A stretch of 37,612 nt of DNA from Pseudomonadota bacterium (GTDB lineage Bacteria; Pseudomonadota; Alphaproteobacteria; Caulobacterales; Caulobacteraceae), in the NCBI GenBank assembly GCA_021808285.1, contig JAKBBV010000025.1:1-37612 (forward strand), written 5' to 3'. Both the position numbers and the translations under genes were made by a program. Shown piece after piece: positions 25,551-33,284 of the stretch; position 1 is the first letter of the stretch; the number at the start of each line of letters is the position of its first letter. The notes under the pieces are model-generated. The model did not search any database. It was not told where the DNA came from and saw only the letters and a program-made list of their open reading frames with translations.

Positions 25551-26391
25551 GGCCCCTCCCCAGATCAGCCCGAGCCCTCCCTTCTTCGATCTTCGCGCGA
25601 CACACAATCCGACCCGTTGGTTTCTGCCGCTGCACGAGGGGCTCTGCGTCGGCCCTCCAGGTCGCCGTTTCATGTTCGGCGGCGTGGGCATGGCGGCGGC
25701 GGTGAGGGCCATGGAGCTAACCTGCGAACGCCCGGTCATCTGGGCGACCGCGCAATATCTGTCCTATGCGCGGCCCCCATCGGTGGTGGACTTCGATGTT
25801 CGGGTAGCCGCAGCCGGCCGCTCCACCAGCCAGGCGAGGGTCGTGGCCCATGTGGGCGAGGTCGAAGTTCTCACCGTGAACGCTGCGCTCGGCTCTCGCG
25901 GCGACAGCGCCGCGATGCAATGGGCCAGCCCGCCCCAGGCGCCGCTCCCTGAGGACTGCCCCGAGTCTGCCCGTTGGCGGGAAGACGAGACCGACCTGCA
26001 CAGCCGCCTAGAGGTGCGCATGGCCCGCGGCGTTCACTCGCGCAGCGTCAGCCCCGAGGGCCCCAGCCGTGATGGCCGGCTGGTCCTTTGGATACGCTCA
26101 CGCGAGGGTCAGCCCCTGGACTCCGCCATGCTGGCGATCATGGCCGATCATGTGCCCTCAGCCATCGGCGCGGCCTTAGGGCGCAACGCCGGGGGCAACA
26201 GCTTGGACAATACCCTGCGCATCATGGATGTGATTGAGACGCCGTGGGTCCTCTGCGACATCTCCATCGTCGGGATGGCGCGCGGCATCGCCCATGGCGC
26301 GATGCGGCTGTTCACCCAAGACGGACGGCTCCTGGCCTCGGCTAGCCAGTCTCTCATTGTTCGGCTCCGTGAGGAGGGCGCCAGGTCGTGA
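25549..26391 (+). CDS. TesB-like acyl-CoA thioesterase
   Basis: A 280-residue protein with the double hot-dog layout of the TesB/acyl-CoA thioesterase II group. The first half has GPPGRRFMFGGVGMAAAV and the strand ATAQYLSYARPPSVVDFDVRV. The second ends in LLASASQSLIVR, where the glutamine matches the conserved TesB Gln. It hydrolyses acyl-CoA to free acid and CoA; chain-length preference is unknown. The start is ATG 25549: no Shine-Dalgarno is visible, but CTATAG (25535-25540) lies about ten bases before it, so the message may be leaderless. It is divergent from the transporter gene, which may share its control. Confidence 0.85.
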   Translation: MAPPQISPSPPFFDLRATHNPTRWFLPLHEGLCVGPPGRRFMFGGVGMAAAVRAMELTCERPVIWATAQYLSYARPPSVVDFDVRVAAAGRSTSQARVVAHVGEVEVLTVNAALGSRGDSAAMQWASPPQAPLPEDCPESARWREDETDLHSRLEVRMARGVHSRSVSPEGPSRDGRLVLWIRSREGQPLDSAMLAIMADHVPSAIGAALGRNAGGNSLDNTLRIMDVIETPWVLCDISIVGMARGIAHGAMRLFTQDGRLLASASQSLIVRLREEGARS

Positions 26392-26494
26392 CCGAGGAGG
26401 TCGTTGACCCCAGGATGACGGGGCGCCATTCGGGAAACTTAGGGGCTTTGAAGGTCTGCCAGCCAGACCGGCGCACAACCCGGGAGGGTGACCT

Positions 26495-27004
26495 GTGAAG
26501 CGGCTGATCCTGTTGCGCCACGCCATGGCCGTGCCGCGGGCCGCCGGCGCCGAGGATAGGGACCGAAGCCTGGACACGGGCGGGCGCGACCAGGCGGAGG
26601 CGGCCGGGCGATGGCTGGCCGACCAGGGCTTCGCACCTGATACCGTCCTCGTCTCACCCACCCGGCGTACCCGGGAGACATGGGACCAGATCGCGCCGCG
26701 ATTCCCCGCCGCCCGTCTACAGATCGAAAACGCGCTTTACGATGCGATGCCTGAGGAGATCCTCGAAAGGGTGGAACACCAGGCCGGCGGGGCCGAGACC
26801 CTTATGGTGATCGCACATAATCCCGGCTTGCAGGAGCTGGCCCAGATGATGCTCGCTGACACCGGCGGCGCGGACTTCGAGGTGGTGTCGCGCGCCTTTC
26901 CCACCGCCTCGGCGGCAGTGATCAATCTCGCCGATCCGGCAAAGCCCCGGCTTGAAGCCCGCTTCGATCCGTCCCACGGCCGACCACGGGCCAGCGCAGA
27001 CTGA
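26495..27004 (+). CDS. sixA: SixA-type phosphohistidine phosphatase
   Basis: A 169-residue histidine-phosphatase-fold protein. The catalytic RHA is at R8-H9 (ILLRHAMA), a phosphate-binding arginine lies in SPTRRTRET, and the second histidine is H108 (VIAHNPGLQE). SixA removes phosphate from histidine phosphotransfer domains, and in E. coli also acts on NPr of the PTS-Ntr system, for which ptsN is in this window. The start is GTG 26495, preceded by GGGAGG (26482-26487) with good spacing. It begins the string sixA-DUF952-pyrD-sensor kinase. The SixA name rests on length and motifs; a general histidine phosphatase is the alternative. Confidence 0.87.
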   Translation: MKRLILLRHAMAVPRAAGAEDRDRSLDTGGRDQAEAAGRWLADQGFAPDTVLVSPTRRTRETWDQIAPRFPAARLQIENALYDAMPEEILERVEHQAGGAETLMVIAHNPGLQELAQMMLADTGGADFEVVSRAFPTASAAVINLADPAKPRLEARFDPSHGRPRASAD

Positions 27005-27015
27005 GGGGGAATATT

Positions 27016-27360
27016 CTGACGCCCATCTACAAGATCCTGCCCAGGGCGACCTGGGAGAAAGCCAAGGCGGCCGGCGTGTTGGAGGGCTCGGCCCTCGACC
27101 GCAACGATGGCTTCATCCACTTCTCCACAGCGGACCAACTCGCCGAGACCGCACGCCGTCATTTTTGCGGACAGGAAGATCTTGTCGTGCTCACCGTGCA
27201 GGCGGAGCGCCTCGGCGCCGCCCTGATCTGGGAGCCGTCGCGCGATGGACATCTGTTTCCGCATCTCTACGGGGTGCTCAATCTCTCAGATGTGCAGGAG
27301 GTGATGGAGGCGCCACGGGGAATGGGCGGGTCGCCAGGCATGGATGCGCGCCGAGGATGA
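27016..27360 (+). CDS. DUF952 family protein, probable CTG start
   Basis: A small cytoplasmic protein (114 residues) of the DUF952 family, recognised from the N-terminal TPIYKILPRATWEKA, the GFIHFSTADQL centre and HLYGVLNL near the end. The biochemical role is unknown to me. The conserved N-terminus cannot be reached from any ATG, GTG or TTG: the first in-frame GTG (27076) would delete it. CTG 27016, read as the start of TPIYK, follows AGGGGG (27004-27009) at a good distance; an ATT at 27013 is the other possibility. The gene starts 11 bases after sixA and overlaps pyrD by ATGA, so all three are likely co-translated. Confidence 0.83.
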   Translation: MTPIYKILPRATWEKAKAAGVLEGSALDRNDGFIHFSTADQLAETARRHFCGQEDLVVLTVQAERLGAALIWEPSRDGHLFPHLYGVLNLSDVQEVMEAPRGMGGSPGMDARRG

Positions 27361-28418
27361 CCTGGATTCACGATGCAGCGACGGCCGTGCTGCGCCGCCT
27401 GGACCCGGAAATCGCACACCGTCTGAGCCTCCAGGGGCTGGCGTGGGGCCTGGGCCCTCGACACCTCCAGGACGATGAGCCGAGTCTGGCTATCGACCTC
27501 GCTGGGCTTACCCTGGCCAATGCCGTGGGTCTCGCGGCGGGCTTCGACAAAGATGCCGAGGTGGCAGACCGGCTCCTGAGTCTGGGCTTCGGGTTCGTCG
27601 AGTGCGGCACGGTGACGCCCCTGCCCCAGGCGGGAAATCCCCGCCCGAGGCTGTTCCGTCTGCCTGCGGACCGGGCGGTGATCAACCGGATGGGCTTCAA
27701 CAATGCCGGCCTCGACCGTTTTGCCGGTCGACTTGGCCGGATGCCCAGTCCCAGGGCAGGCCCGGTCGGGGCGAACGTTGGGGCCAACAAGGAGAGTGCG
27801 GATCGGGTGGCGGACTACGTCATCGGACTGCGGCGCCTCTGGCCGCTCGCCGACTATTTCACGCTCAATGTCTCCTCTCCCAACACTCCGGGTTTGCGTG
27901 AGCTTCAGCAAAAGACGGCTATGGAGGAGCTGCTCGGCGCCGTCGCTGAGGCCAGAGCCTCCCTGTCCGCGACACACGGCCAGCGGCCAGTGTTCCTCAA
28001 GATCGCCCCCGATCTTTCAGCCTCGGGCGCCCGAGATATCCTGGAGACCGCGGTAGCGAATGGTCTGGACGGTCTGATCGTCAGCAATACGACCCTGGCG
28101 AGGCCAGCGAGCTTGGTCAGCCCTCATCGCGCCGAGGACGGGGGGCTTTCAGGGGCGCCGCTGTTTGAGCCGTCCACGGCCCTGCTGCGGGATCTCTTCG
28201 CGGAAGCGGGCGGACGTTTGGTCCTGATCGGAGCGGGTGGCGTGGGTTCAGGGGCCGAGGCCTACGCCAAAATCCGCGCCGGGGCCCGGGCCGTGCAGCT
28301 ATACACCGCCTTGGCCTATGAGGGCCCAGGCCTCGTCCGCCGCATCAAGCGGGAACTGGCTGCGCGGCTGAGGGCTGATGGCTTCGTCCGGCTGAAGGAC
28401 GCGGTTGGCGCCGGGTAA
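27357..28418 (+). CDS. pyrD: Dihydroorotate dehydrogenase, quinone-dependent (class 2)
   Basis: PyrD oxidises dihydroorotate to orotate at the inner membrane and passes electrons to quinone. The class 2 form is shown by the N-terminal helical extension (about residues 1-45) that forms the quinone tunnel and by the catalytic serine in NVSSPNTPGLR (about S173-S174). FMN contacts are in VGLAAGFDKDAE, GANVGANKES and LIGAGGVGSGAEAYAKI. It is 353 residues long. ATG 27357 shares ATGA with the DUF952 stop; a longer open frame upstream runs through the previous genes and is not real. Confidence 0.96.
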   Translation: MTWIHDAATAVLRRLDPEIAHRLSLQGLAWGLGPRHLQDDEPSLAIDLAGLTLANAVGLAAGFDKDAEVADRLLSLGFGFVECGTVTPLPQAGNPRPRLFRLPADRAVINRMGFNNAGLDRFAGRLGRMPSPRAGPVGANVGANKESADRVADYVIGLRRLWPLADYFTLNVSSPNTPGLRELQQKTAMEELLGAVAEARASLSATHGQRPVFLKIAPDLSASGARDILETAVANGLDGLIVSNTTLARPASLVSPHRAEDGGLSGAPLFEPSTALLRDLFAEAGGRLVLIGAGGVGSGAEAYAKIRAGARAVQLYTALAYEGPGLVRRIKRELAARLRADGFVRLKDAVGAG

Positions 28419-28472
28419 TCAGGCTCGCCCCGCCATTGGCCGCGTCGCCCGTTTTCGGTTAACTCGCCCATT

Positions 28473-29975
28473 ATGGCGCAAGCTGCGGCCCCAACTGAGG
28501 CTTCCCAAAGCCAAGCGCCAGAGCTCTCGTCTTCAGAGAGACAGGCGGCGAAGGAACCGGAGTCGCGGGCCCCCAACTCGGGCCGGCGGTTGATTTGGCT
28601 GCAGGGCCTGTCGTTCCGTTTGCTCCTCTTGACCATGGCGATGGTGGTCGTCGCCAACCTGCTCATTCTGCCCCCCAGCCTGGCGGCCGACGAACAGGCC
28701 TGGCTCCTGGACCGACTGCGCGCAGCGGAACTGGCCACGCTTGTCGAGGAGGCGGCGCCAGGCGGGGTGGTGACCGATCACATGCGCAACGACCTGCTGG
28801 CCAATGCTGGCGTGGTCTCCGTCGCCTTTCAGATCCGTGGAGAGCGCCGTCTGATCTTGCAGGCGCCGCGCCTTGCTCGAACGCCCTATCTCCTGGACCT
28901 CCGCGATGGGGGACCGCTATCGTGGGAGGCGCCACTGGAGACCTTGACGCGTGGCGGCGACCGGATGGTGCGGGTTATGGCTCGACCACGTTTTCGGTCG
29001 GGAGCCTTTGTCGAGGTCGTCCTACCCGATGCGCCGTTGCGTAAGGAGCTCCTGGTCCAGCTTGGGCGACTTGTCCTGGGCGCCCTCCTGACCTCGATTC
29101 TCGCCGGCGCCGTGGTCTATGGCTCCCTGATCCTGTTCCTTGTCCGGCCGATGCAGCGAATTACCCGGGCCATGGAGCGTTTCGGGGCTGATCCGACCGA
29201 CCCGCGCGCCTCAATACAGCCCTCAGGACGCCAAGACGAGATCGGCCGCGCGGAGGCGGAGTTGGAGCGCATGCAGGCCGACCTTCGCGCCGCGCTGGCC
29301 TCCCGCGCCCGCCTCGCCGCCCTGGGCGAGGCCGTGGCCAAGATCAATCACGATCTGCGCAATATGCTGACCAGCGCCCAGATGGCCTCTGAACGGCTGT
29401 CGGGATCGGGCGATCCGGTCGTCGCTCAAACCCTACCCCGCCTTGAGAGAGCTCTGGATCGGGCCATCCGCTTGGCCGCCAACGTCCTGGCCTTCGGTAA
29501 GAGTGAGGAACCGCCGCCCGATGTGCGACCGGTTCCACTGCGCGCGGCCCTGGAAGAGGCTGCCCTGGATGCCGGTCTGAACGAAGAAACCATACGGATT
29601 GAGACGGACATCGCCTCCGACCAGGTCGTGCAGGCCGACCCGGAGCAGCTCTACCGAATACTTGCGAACCTGTTACGCAACGCCCGCGAGGCGATCGAGG
29701 GACAGACCGGCCGCACCGCGCCGGGACGCGTGCTCGCCAGTCTGAGGGAGGATCCGATCTTCAGCATCCTGGAGATTGCGGACAATGGCCCGGGACTGCC
29801 AGAGAAGACCCGCGAGCGTCTATTTCAGCCCTTTTCCGGCTCCACGCGGGCCGAGGGCGCCGGCCTGGGCCTTGCAATCGCCCGCGAGCTCGCCAAAGGG
29901 CATGGCGGTGAACTGACCCTGGTCCGGAGCGCGCCCGACGGGGCCACGTTCGAGCTCCGGCTGCCGCGTTCCTGA
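28473..29975 (+). CDS. Membrane sensor histidine kinase, no adjacent response regulator
   Basis: A 500-residue two-component sensor kinase. After a hydrophilic N-terminus come TM1 (about 45-70), a periplasmic region of about 130 residues and TM2 (about 198-222). Then follow a HAMP domain (about 222-275), the HisKA dimerisation domain with phosphorylated H293 in KINHDLRNML, and the HATPase domain with N box NLLRNAREA, G1 DNGPGL and G2 GAGLGLAIA. All catalytic parts look intact. There is no response regulator gene beside it, so the partner is elsewhere. The signal is unknown. No Shine-Dalgarno is seen before ATG 28473. It lies 54 bases after pyrD and converges with the DUF2332 gene, six bases away. 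Confidence 0.92.
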   Translation: MAQAAAPTEASQSQAPELSSSERQAAKEPESRAPNSGRRLIWLQGLSFRLLLLTMAMVVVANLLILPPSLAADEQAWLLDRLRAAELATLVEEAAPGGVVTDHMRNDLLANAGVVSVAFQIRGERRLILQAPRLARTPYLLDLRDGGPLSWEAPLETLTRGGDRMVRVMARPRFRSGAFVEVVLPDAPLRKELLVQLGRLVLGALLTSILAGAVVYGSLILFLVRPMQRITRAMERFGADPTDPRASIQPSGRQDEIGRAEAELERMQADLRAALASRARLAALGEAVAKINHDLRNMLTSAQMASERLSGSGDPVVAQTLPRLERALDRAIRLAANVLAFGKSEEPPPDVRPVPLRAALEEAALDAGLNEETIRIETDIASDQVVQADPEQLYRILANLLRNAREAIEGQTGRTAPGRVLASLREDPIFSILEIADNGPGLPEKTRERLFQPFSGSTRAEGAGLGLAIARELAKGHGGELTLVRSAPDGATFELRLPRS

Positions 29976-29981
29976 CTCATG

Positions 29982-31046
29982 TCAATCGCCCCATCTCACC
30001 CAGGCGCCATGGAGATGACAGCGCGCGAGACGCCGGGTCTCGCCTCCCGGCCAGACGGTAAGAGTGAGCGCGATGTCGGTCGAACTGTGAGATTCCGGCT
30101 CCATGGCGAGCCAGGCGAGGGGCGCATCCAAACCCGCCGCCGCGCCATGCCGGACCATCTGCTGAGCCAGGTCAGCCTGGGACCGCGCAGGCATGTATTG
30201 GCGGAAGATGGAGTGATAGACGAGCGTCGCGACGCCCGGTTGCGGCGCGCCGCGGGTCGCCACGAAGGCGATGGCGTCGGCGGTCTGGACACGCACACCG
30301 AACCGGACCGCTTCGGCGACAGCGGCATCGAGCAGATGGAGGCGGTCAAACTGGTCGGCCCAGACATAGGCCTTCAAGAGACGGGTCGCGACAGGATCGC
30401 CAAGATCGATCGGCTTGCGGTCGCAGGCTTCTCGTGAGGCCACACGCAGAGGGGCATCGACGCATGGGGCGACGCCGCGCCAGTCCGTATCGATCCGGAC
30501 GGCGGCCGTGTCCGATCCGAATCGGGCGATGTCGCCAAATCGATAGGTGAAGCGATCGAACAACTGGTTGAGGCCCGCGCTGGCGCCAAGCTCCACCAAC
30601 CGCAGAGGCAGGTCGAAGCGGCCGGCGACCTCGAGCGCGCCGGCGATCAGAAGGGCCGAGCGACGGACCTCATTGGTCTGAGGCTCGTGGTCCATGAACC
30701 CGGCGATCGACGAGGGATCTTGATCCATCTGGCGGCGCACGGCCGCCCAGGCCCGCTCCGGGTCGGCGATGCGGTCGGGCCGGGGGAAGGCCGCGCTCAC
30801 GTCGGGCGTGGCGCCGGAAAGGGCCAGATCATGAACCGCTCCCAGCCATCGCAGGGCTATCGCGTGTGAAAGCAGCGCCGCCAGATCCAGTTCGGCCCAG
30901 GGCGCCACCAGCGCCGCCATGGGTCCGCCGGCGAGGATATCTTCGGCCGCCCGGCTCAAAAGGGCGCCACAGAACGGCGCTCCCGATGCCGTGCAATAGT
31001 GAGCCTGGTGGGTGAAGCTCTGGCCGATGGCGCGCGCGACAATCAT
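29982..31046 (-). CDS. DUF2332 family protein
   Basis: A 354-residue protein of the DUF2332 family; no function is established to my knowledge. The N-terminus (QSFTHQAHYCTASGAPFCGALL) and the central LVELGASAGLNQLFDRF are typical of the family, and VELGASAGLN resembles a methyltransferase glycine loop. No signal peptide or membrane segment is seen. ATG 31046 is preferred over a TTG at 31082. It stands alone, convergent with the sensor kinase, 71 bases from ubiH on the same strand. A methyltransferase-like role is a guess only. Confidence 0.82.
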   Translation of the reverse strand: MIVARAIGQSFTHQAHYCTASGAPFCGALLSRAAEDILAGGPMAALVAPWAELDLAALLSHAIALRWLGAVHDLALSGATPDVSAAFPRPDRIADPERAWAAVRRQMDQDPSSIAGFMDHEPQTNEVRRSALLIAGALEVAGRFDLPLRLVELGASAGLNQLFDRFTYRFGDIARFGSDTAAVRIDTDWRGVAPCVDAPLRVASREACDRKPIDLGDPVATRLLKAYVWADQFDRLHLLDAAVAEAVRFGVRVQTADAIAFVATRGAPQPGVATLVYHSIFRQYMPARSQADLAQQMVRHGAAAGLDAPLAWLAMEPESHSSTDIALTLTVWPGGETRRLARCHLHGAWVRWGD

Positions 31047-31117
31047 GGCGCCAGGAGTTCCTGTCCCGGCAGACGCGGTCAATATTGATCGGGACGATCA
31101 AGCCCCTTCGGGCGGTC

Positions 31118-32386
31118 TCACACCGACTGCCCGCGGAGAAGCCGAGGAAGGTCCCCGGCCGCCCCGCCCGCCTCCATCATGAACAGGCGACGGGCCGGTC
31201 CGATGCGATTGACCACGCCCAGACCCAGGTCCCGTACAGTTCGCAGCAGGGGGGCATCGTTGCCGAACAGGCGAACGAAGAGGTCGGTGGCGACCGCCAG
31301 ACCCACATTGTCCAGGCTGCGCCAGCGCGCATAGCGCGCCAGCACCGCCTCTGATCCGAGATCCTCGCCCAGACGCGCCGCCGTGATCAGGGTCTCGGCA
31401 AGGGCGGCCACGTCCTTGAGACCCATATTCAGCCCCTGTCCCGCAATCGGGTGTACGGCATGGGCGGCGTCACCGATCAGGGCAAGTCGCGGCGCCGTGA
31501 CTCGGTCGGCCAACTGCAGGCCCAGCGGATAGGCGAAGCGCGGTCCTTCAAGGCGAATCGCGCCGAGGAATTCGCCAAAGCGTCGGCGCAGATGAGCCTC
31601 AAACGCCTCCAGGGGGCAGGAGACGAGGGCCTCCGCCCTGGCCTTGCGTTCCGTCCAGACCAGGCTCGCCCGTCGGCCGGTCAGGGGCAAGATGGCGAAC
31701 GGGCCCGAAGGCAGGAAATGCTCGTAGGCCACGCCCTCATGGTCGCGTTCAAGGCCGATCGTGGCGACGACGCCCGTCTCACCGTATGCCCAGCCTACGG
31801 TCCCGATCCCCGCCTGGCCACGGAGCGGCGAGCCACGGCCATCGGCGGCGACGACCACCGGTGCGATCAGGCGAGTCCCATCCGCCAGGGCCACCGTGAC
31901 ACTCCCAGACTCCCGCTCCGTTGAGACAATCCTTGCTGGGGCGTGAAGGCGGACCGATGACGCCCTCACGGCTGCCGCCAGGCCGGCGCGCACATGTCGG
32001 TTCTCGATGAGGTACCCCAGGGGTTCGCCCTCGGAGCGATCAGCAATTTCCGCCGAGTCGAACCGCAACCAGGCCCCCGCCGCCGGTCGGGAGGCTGGAC
32101 CGGGCGCGCGCCCATCCGTGACGAGAATCTGCTCGATCCGTTGCGCATGAGGGGCGATCGCCTCCGCCGCGCCCAGGGCCCGCCACTGCCGGAAGGCGGA
32201 AAAGGCGATGGCGCTCGCCCGTCCATCGAAAGCCGGCGCAGCCATCTCCTCAAAGGCCATGAAATCGACCAGAGCCGTCTCAAGGCCGCCATGAGCCAGA
32301 GCGAGGGCCAGGGTCGCGCCCGCCATGCCGGCGCCCACCACGACGACGTCCAGGCGGACTTTCGACGGGGCGGACATCGCGGTCAT
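31118..32386 (-). CDS. UbiH/UbiF/COQ6-family FAD-dependent hydroxylase
   Basis: An FAD monooxygenase for a ring hydroxylation in ubiquinone synthesis. The N-terminal GAGMAG at residues 18-23 binds the ADP part of FAD, and the C-terminal GDAAHAVHPIAGQGLNMG near residue 300 binds the ribityl-phosphate and marks the UbiH/UbiF/VisC group. Its 422 residues are slightly longer than usual. Which carbon it hydroxylates (UbiH, UbiF, UbiI, UbiL or UbiM activity) cannot be told from the sequence alone. ATG 32386 overlaps the fabI stop by four bases (ATGA), so the two are coupled. Confidence 0.9.
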   Translation of the reverse strand: MTAMSAPSKVRLDVVVVGAGMAGATLALALAHGGLETALVDFMAFEEMAAPAFDGRASAIAFSAFRQWRALGAAEAIAPHAQRIEQILVTDGRAPGPASRPAAGAWLRFDSAEIADRSEGEPLGYLIENRHVRAGLAAAVRASSVRLHAPARIVSTERESGSVTVALADGTRLIAPVVVAADGRGSPLRGQAGIGTVGWAYGETGVVATIGLERDHEGVAYEHFLPSGPFAILPLTGRRASLVWTERKARAEALVSCPLEAFEAHLRRRFGEFLGAIRLEGPRFAYPLGLQLADRVTAPRLALIGDAAHAVHPIAGQGLNMGLKDVAALAETLITAARLGEDLGSEAVLARYARWRSLDNVGLAVATDLFVRLFGNDAPLLRTVRDLGLGVVNRIGPARRLFMMEAGGAAGDLPRLLRGQSV

Positions 32387-33201
32387 GACGGCGTTTCATC
32401 CTCCGCGGGAAGGCCCATCATATGGAACCCGGCGTCCACATGGATCACCTCCCCCGTCGTCGAGCGACCGAGATCGGATAGGAGCCAGAGGGCGCAACCC
32501 GCCACCCCCTCCATGGAGGTGTCCTCCCGCATGGCGCTGAGGCGGCGGCCCTGGGCCAGCATGCTCCGCCCGCCGGAGATTCCGGCCAACGATAGCGTTC
32601 GCATGGCGCCAGCGGAGATGGCGTTGACGCGAACGCCAGCCGGGCCCAGGTCCCGGGCGATATAGCGTGTCGCCGCCTCCAGCGCCGCCTTGGCGACACC
32701 CATCGTATTATAGTTGGGAATAGCTCTTTCGGAGCCCAAATAGGTCATGGTGATCAGGGACCCGCCGGGCCGCATCATGGCGGCCGCACGGCGGGCGCAA
32801 TCCACAAAGCTGTAGACCGAGACGTCGATAGCCGTCGCCAGACCCTCCCGCGTGCAGTTCTCGACAAAGGAGCCGGAGATCTGGTCACGGTCGGCGAATG
32901 CGATCGAGTGGACGAGATAATCGATCGTCCCCCATTTGTCGGCCATGGCGGCGAAGGCCGCATCCATCGAGGCGTCATTGGTCACGTCCATTGGGACGTA
33001 GAGGCTCACGCCGATCGACTCGCCAAGGGGACGGACGCGCTTCTCATTCGAGTCCAAATAGGCCAAGGCCGCCTCACCGCCTTGGGCGACGATCTGAGAG
33101 GCGATGCCCCAGGCGATGGAATTGCGGTTCGCCACACCTGTGACTAGCCCACGCTTGCCAGACATGAGTTGGCCCTTGGGCAGAGCCAGTTCGCTCTCCA
33201 T
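32383..33201 (-). CDS. fabI: Enoyl-[acyl-carrier-protein] reductase (NADH) FabI
   Basis: FabI performs the last reduction in each fatty acid elongation cycle. The SDR fold has the FabI-type nucleotide motif GVANRNSIAWGIA, MDVTND, LVHSIAFADR, and the catalytic pair Y154 and Y164-K171 (YNTMGVAK), whose spacing matches E. coli Y146, Y156 and K163. The 272-residue product from ATG 33201 is normal; a longer frame upstream is not used, and GGAA lies five bases before this ATG. It leads the fabI-ubiH pair. Confidence 0.95.
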   Translation of the reverse strand: MESELALPKGQLMSGKRGLVTGVANRNSIAWGIASQIVAQGGEAALAYLDSNEKRVRPLGESIGVSLYVPMDVTNDASMDAAFAAMADKWGTIDYLVHSIAFADRDQISGSFVENCTREGLATAIDVSVYSFVDCARRAAAMMRPGGSLITMTYLGSERAIPNYNTMGVAKAALEAATRYIARDLGPAGVRVNAISAGAMRTLSLAGISGGRSMLAQGRRLSAMREDTSMEGVAGCALWLLSDLGRSTTGEVIHVDAGFHMMGLPAEDETPS

Positions 33202-33284
33202 AATGTTCCGTTCTCCCTCCACGCGACGATCGCCGCCGTCACTAACAGGGCCACGCATTTCGGAAAAGCCGGGGGTCGCGCGGC

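Noticed and set aside
27076-27078. GTG 27076 as the DUF952 start
   Set aside because: The family-conserved TPIYK N-terminus is encoded upstream in the same frame.
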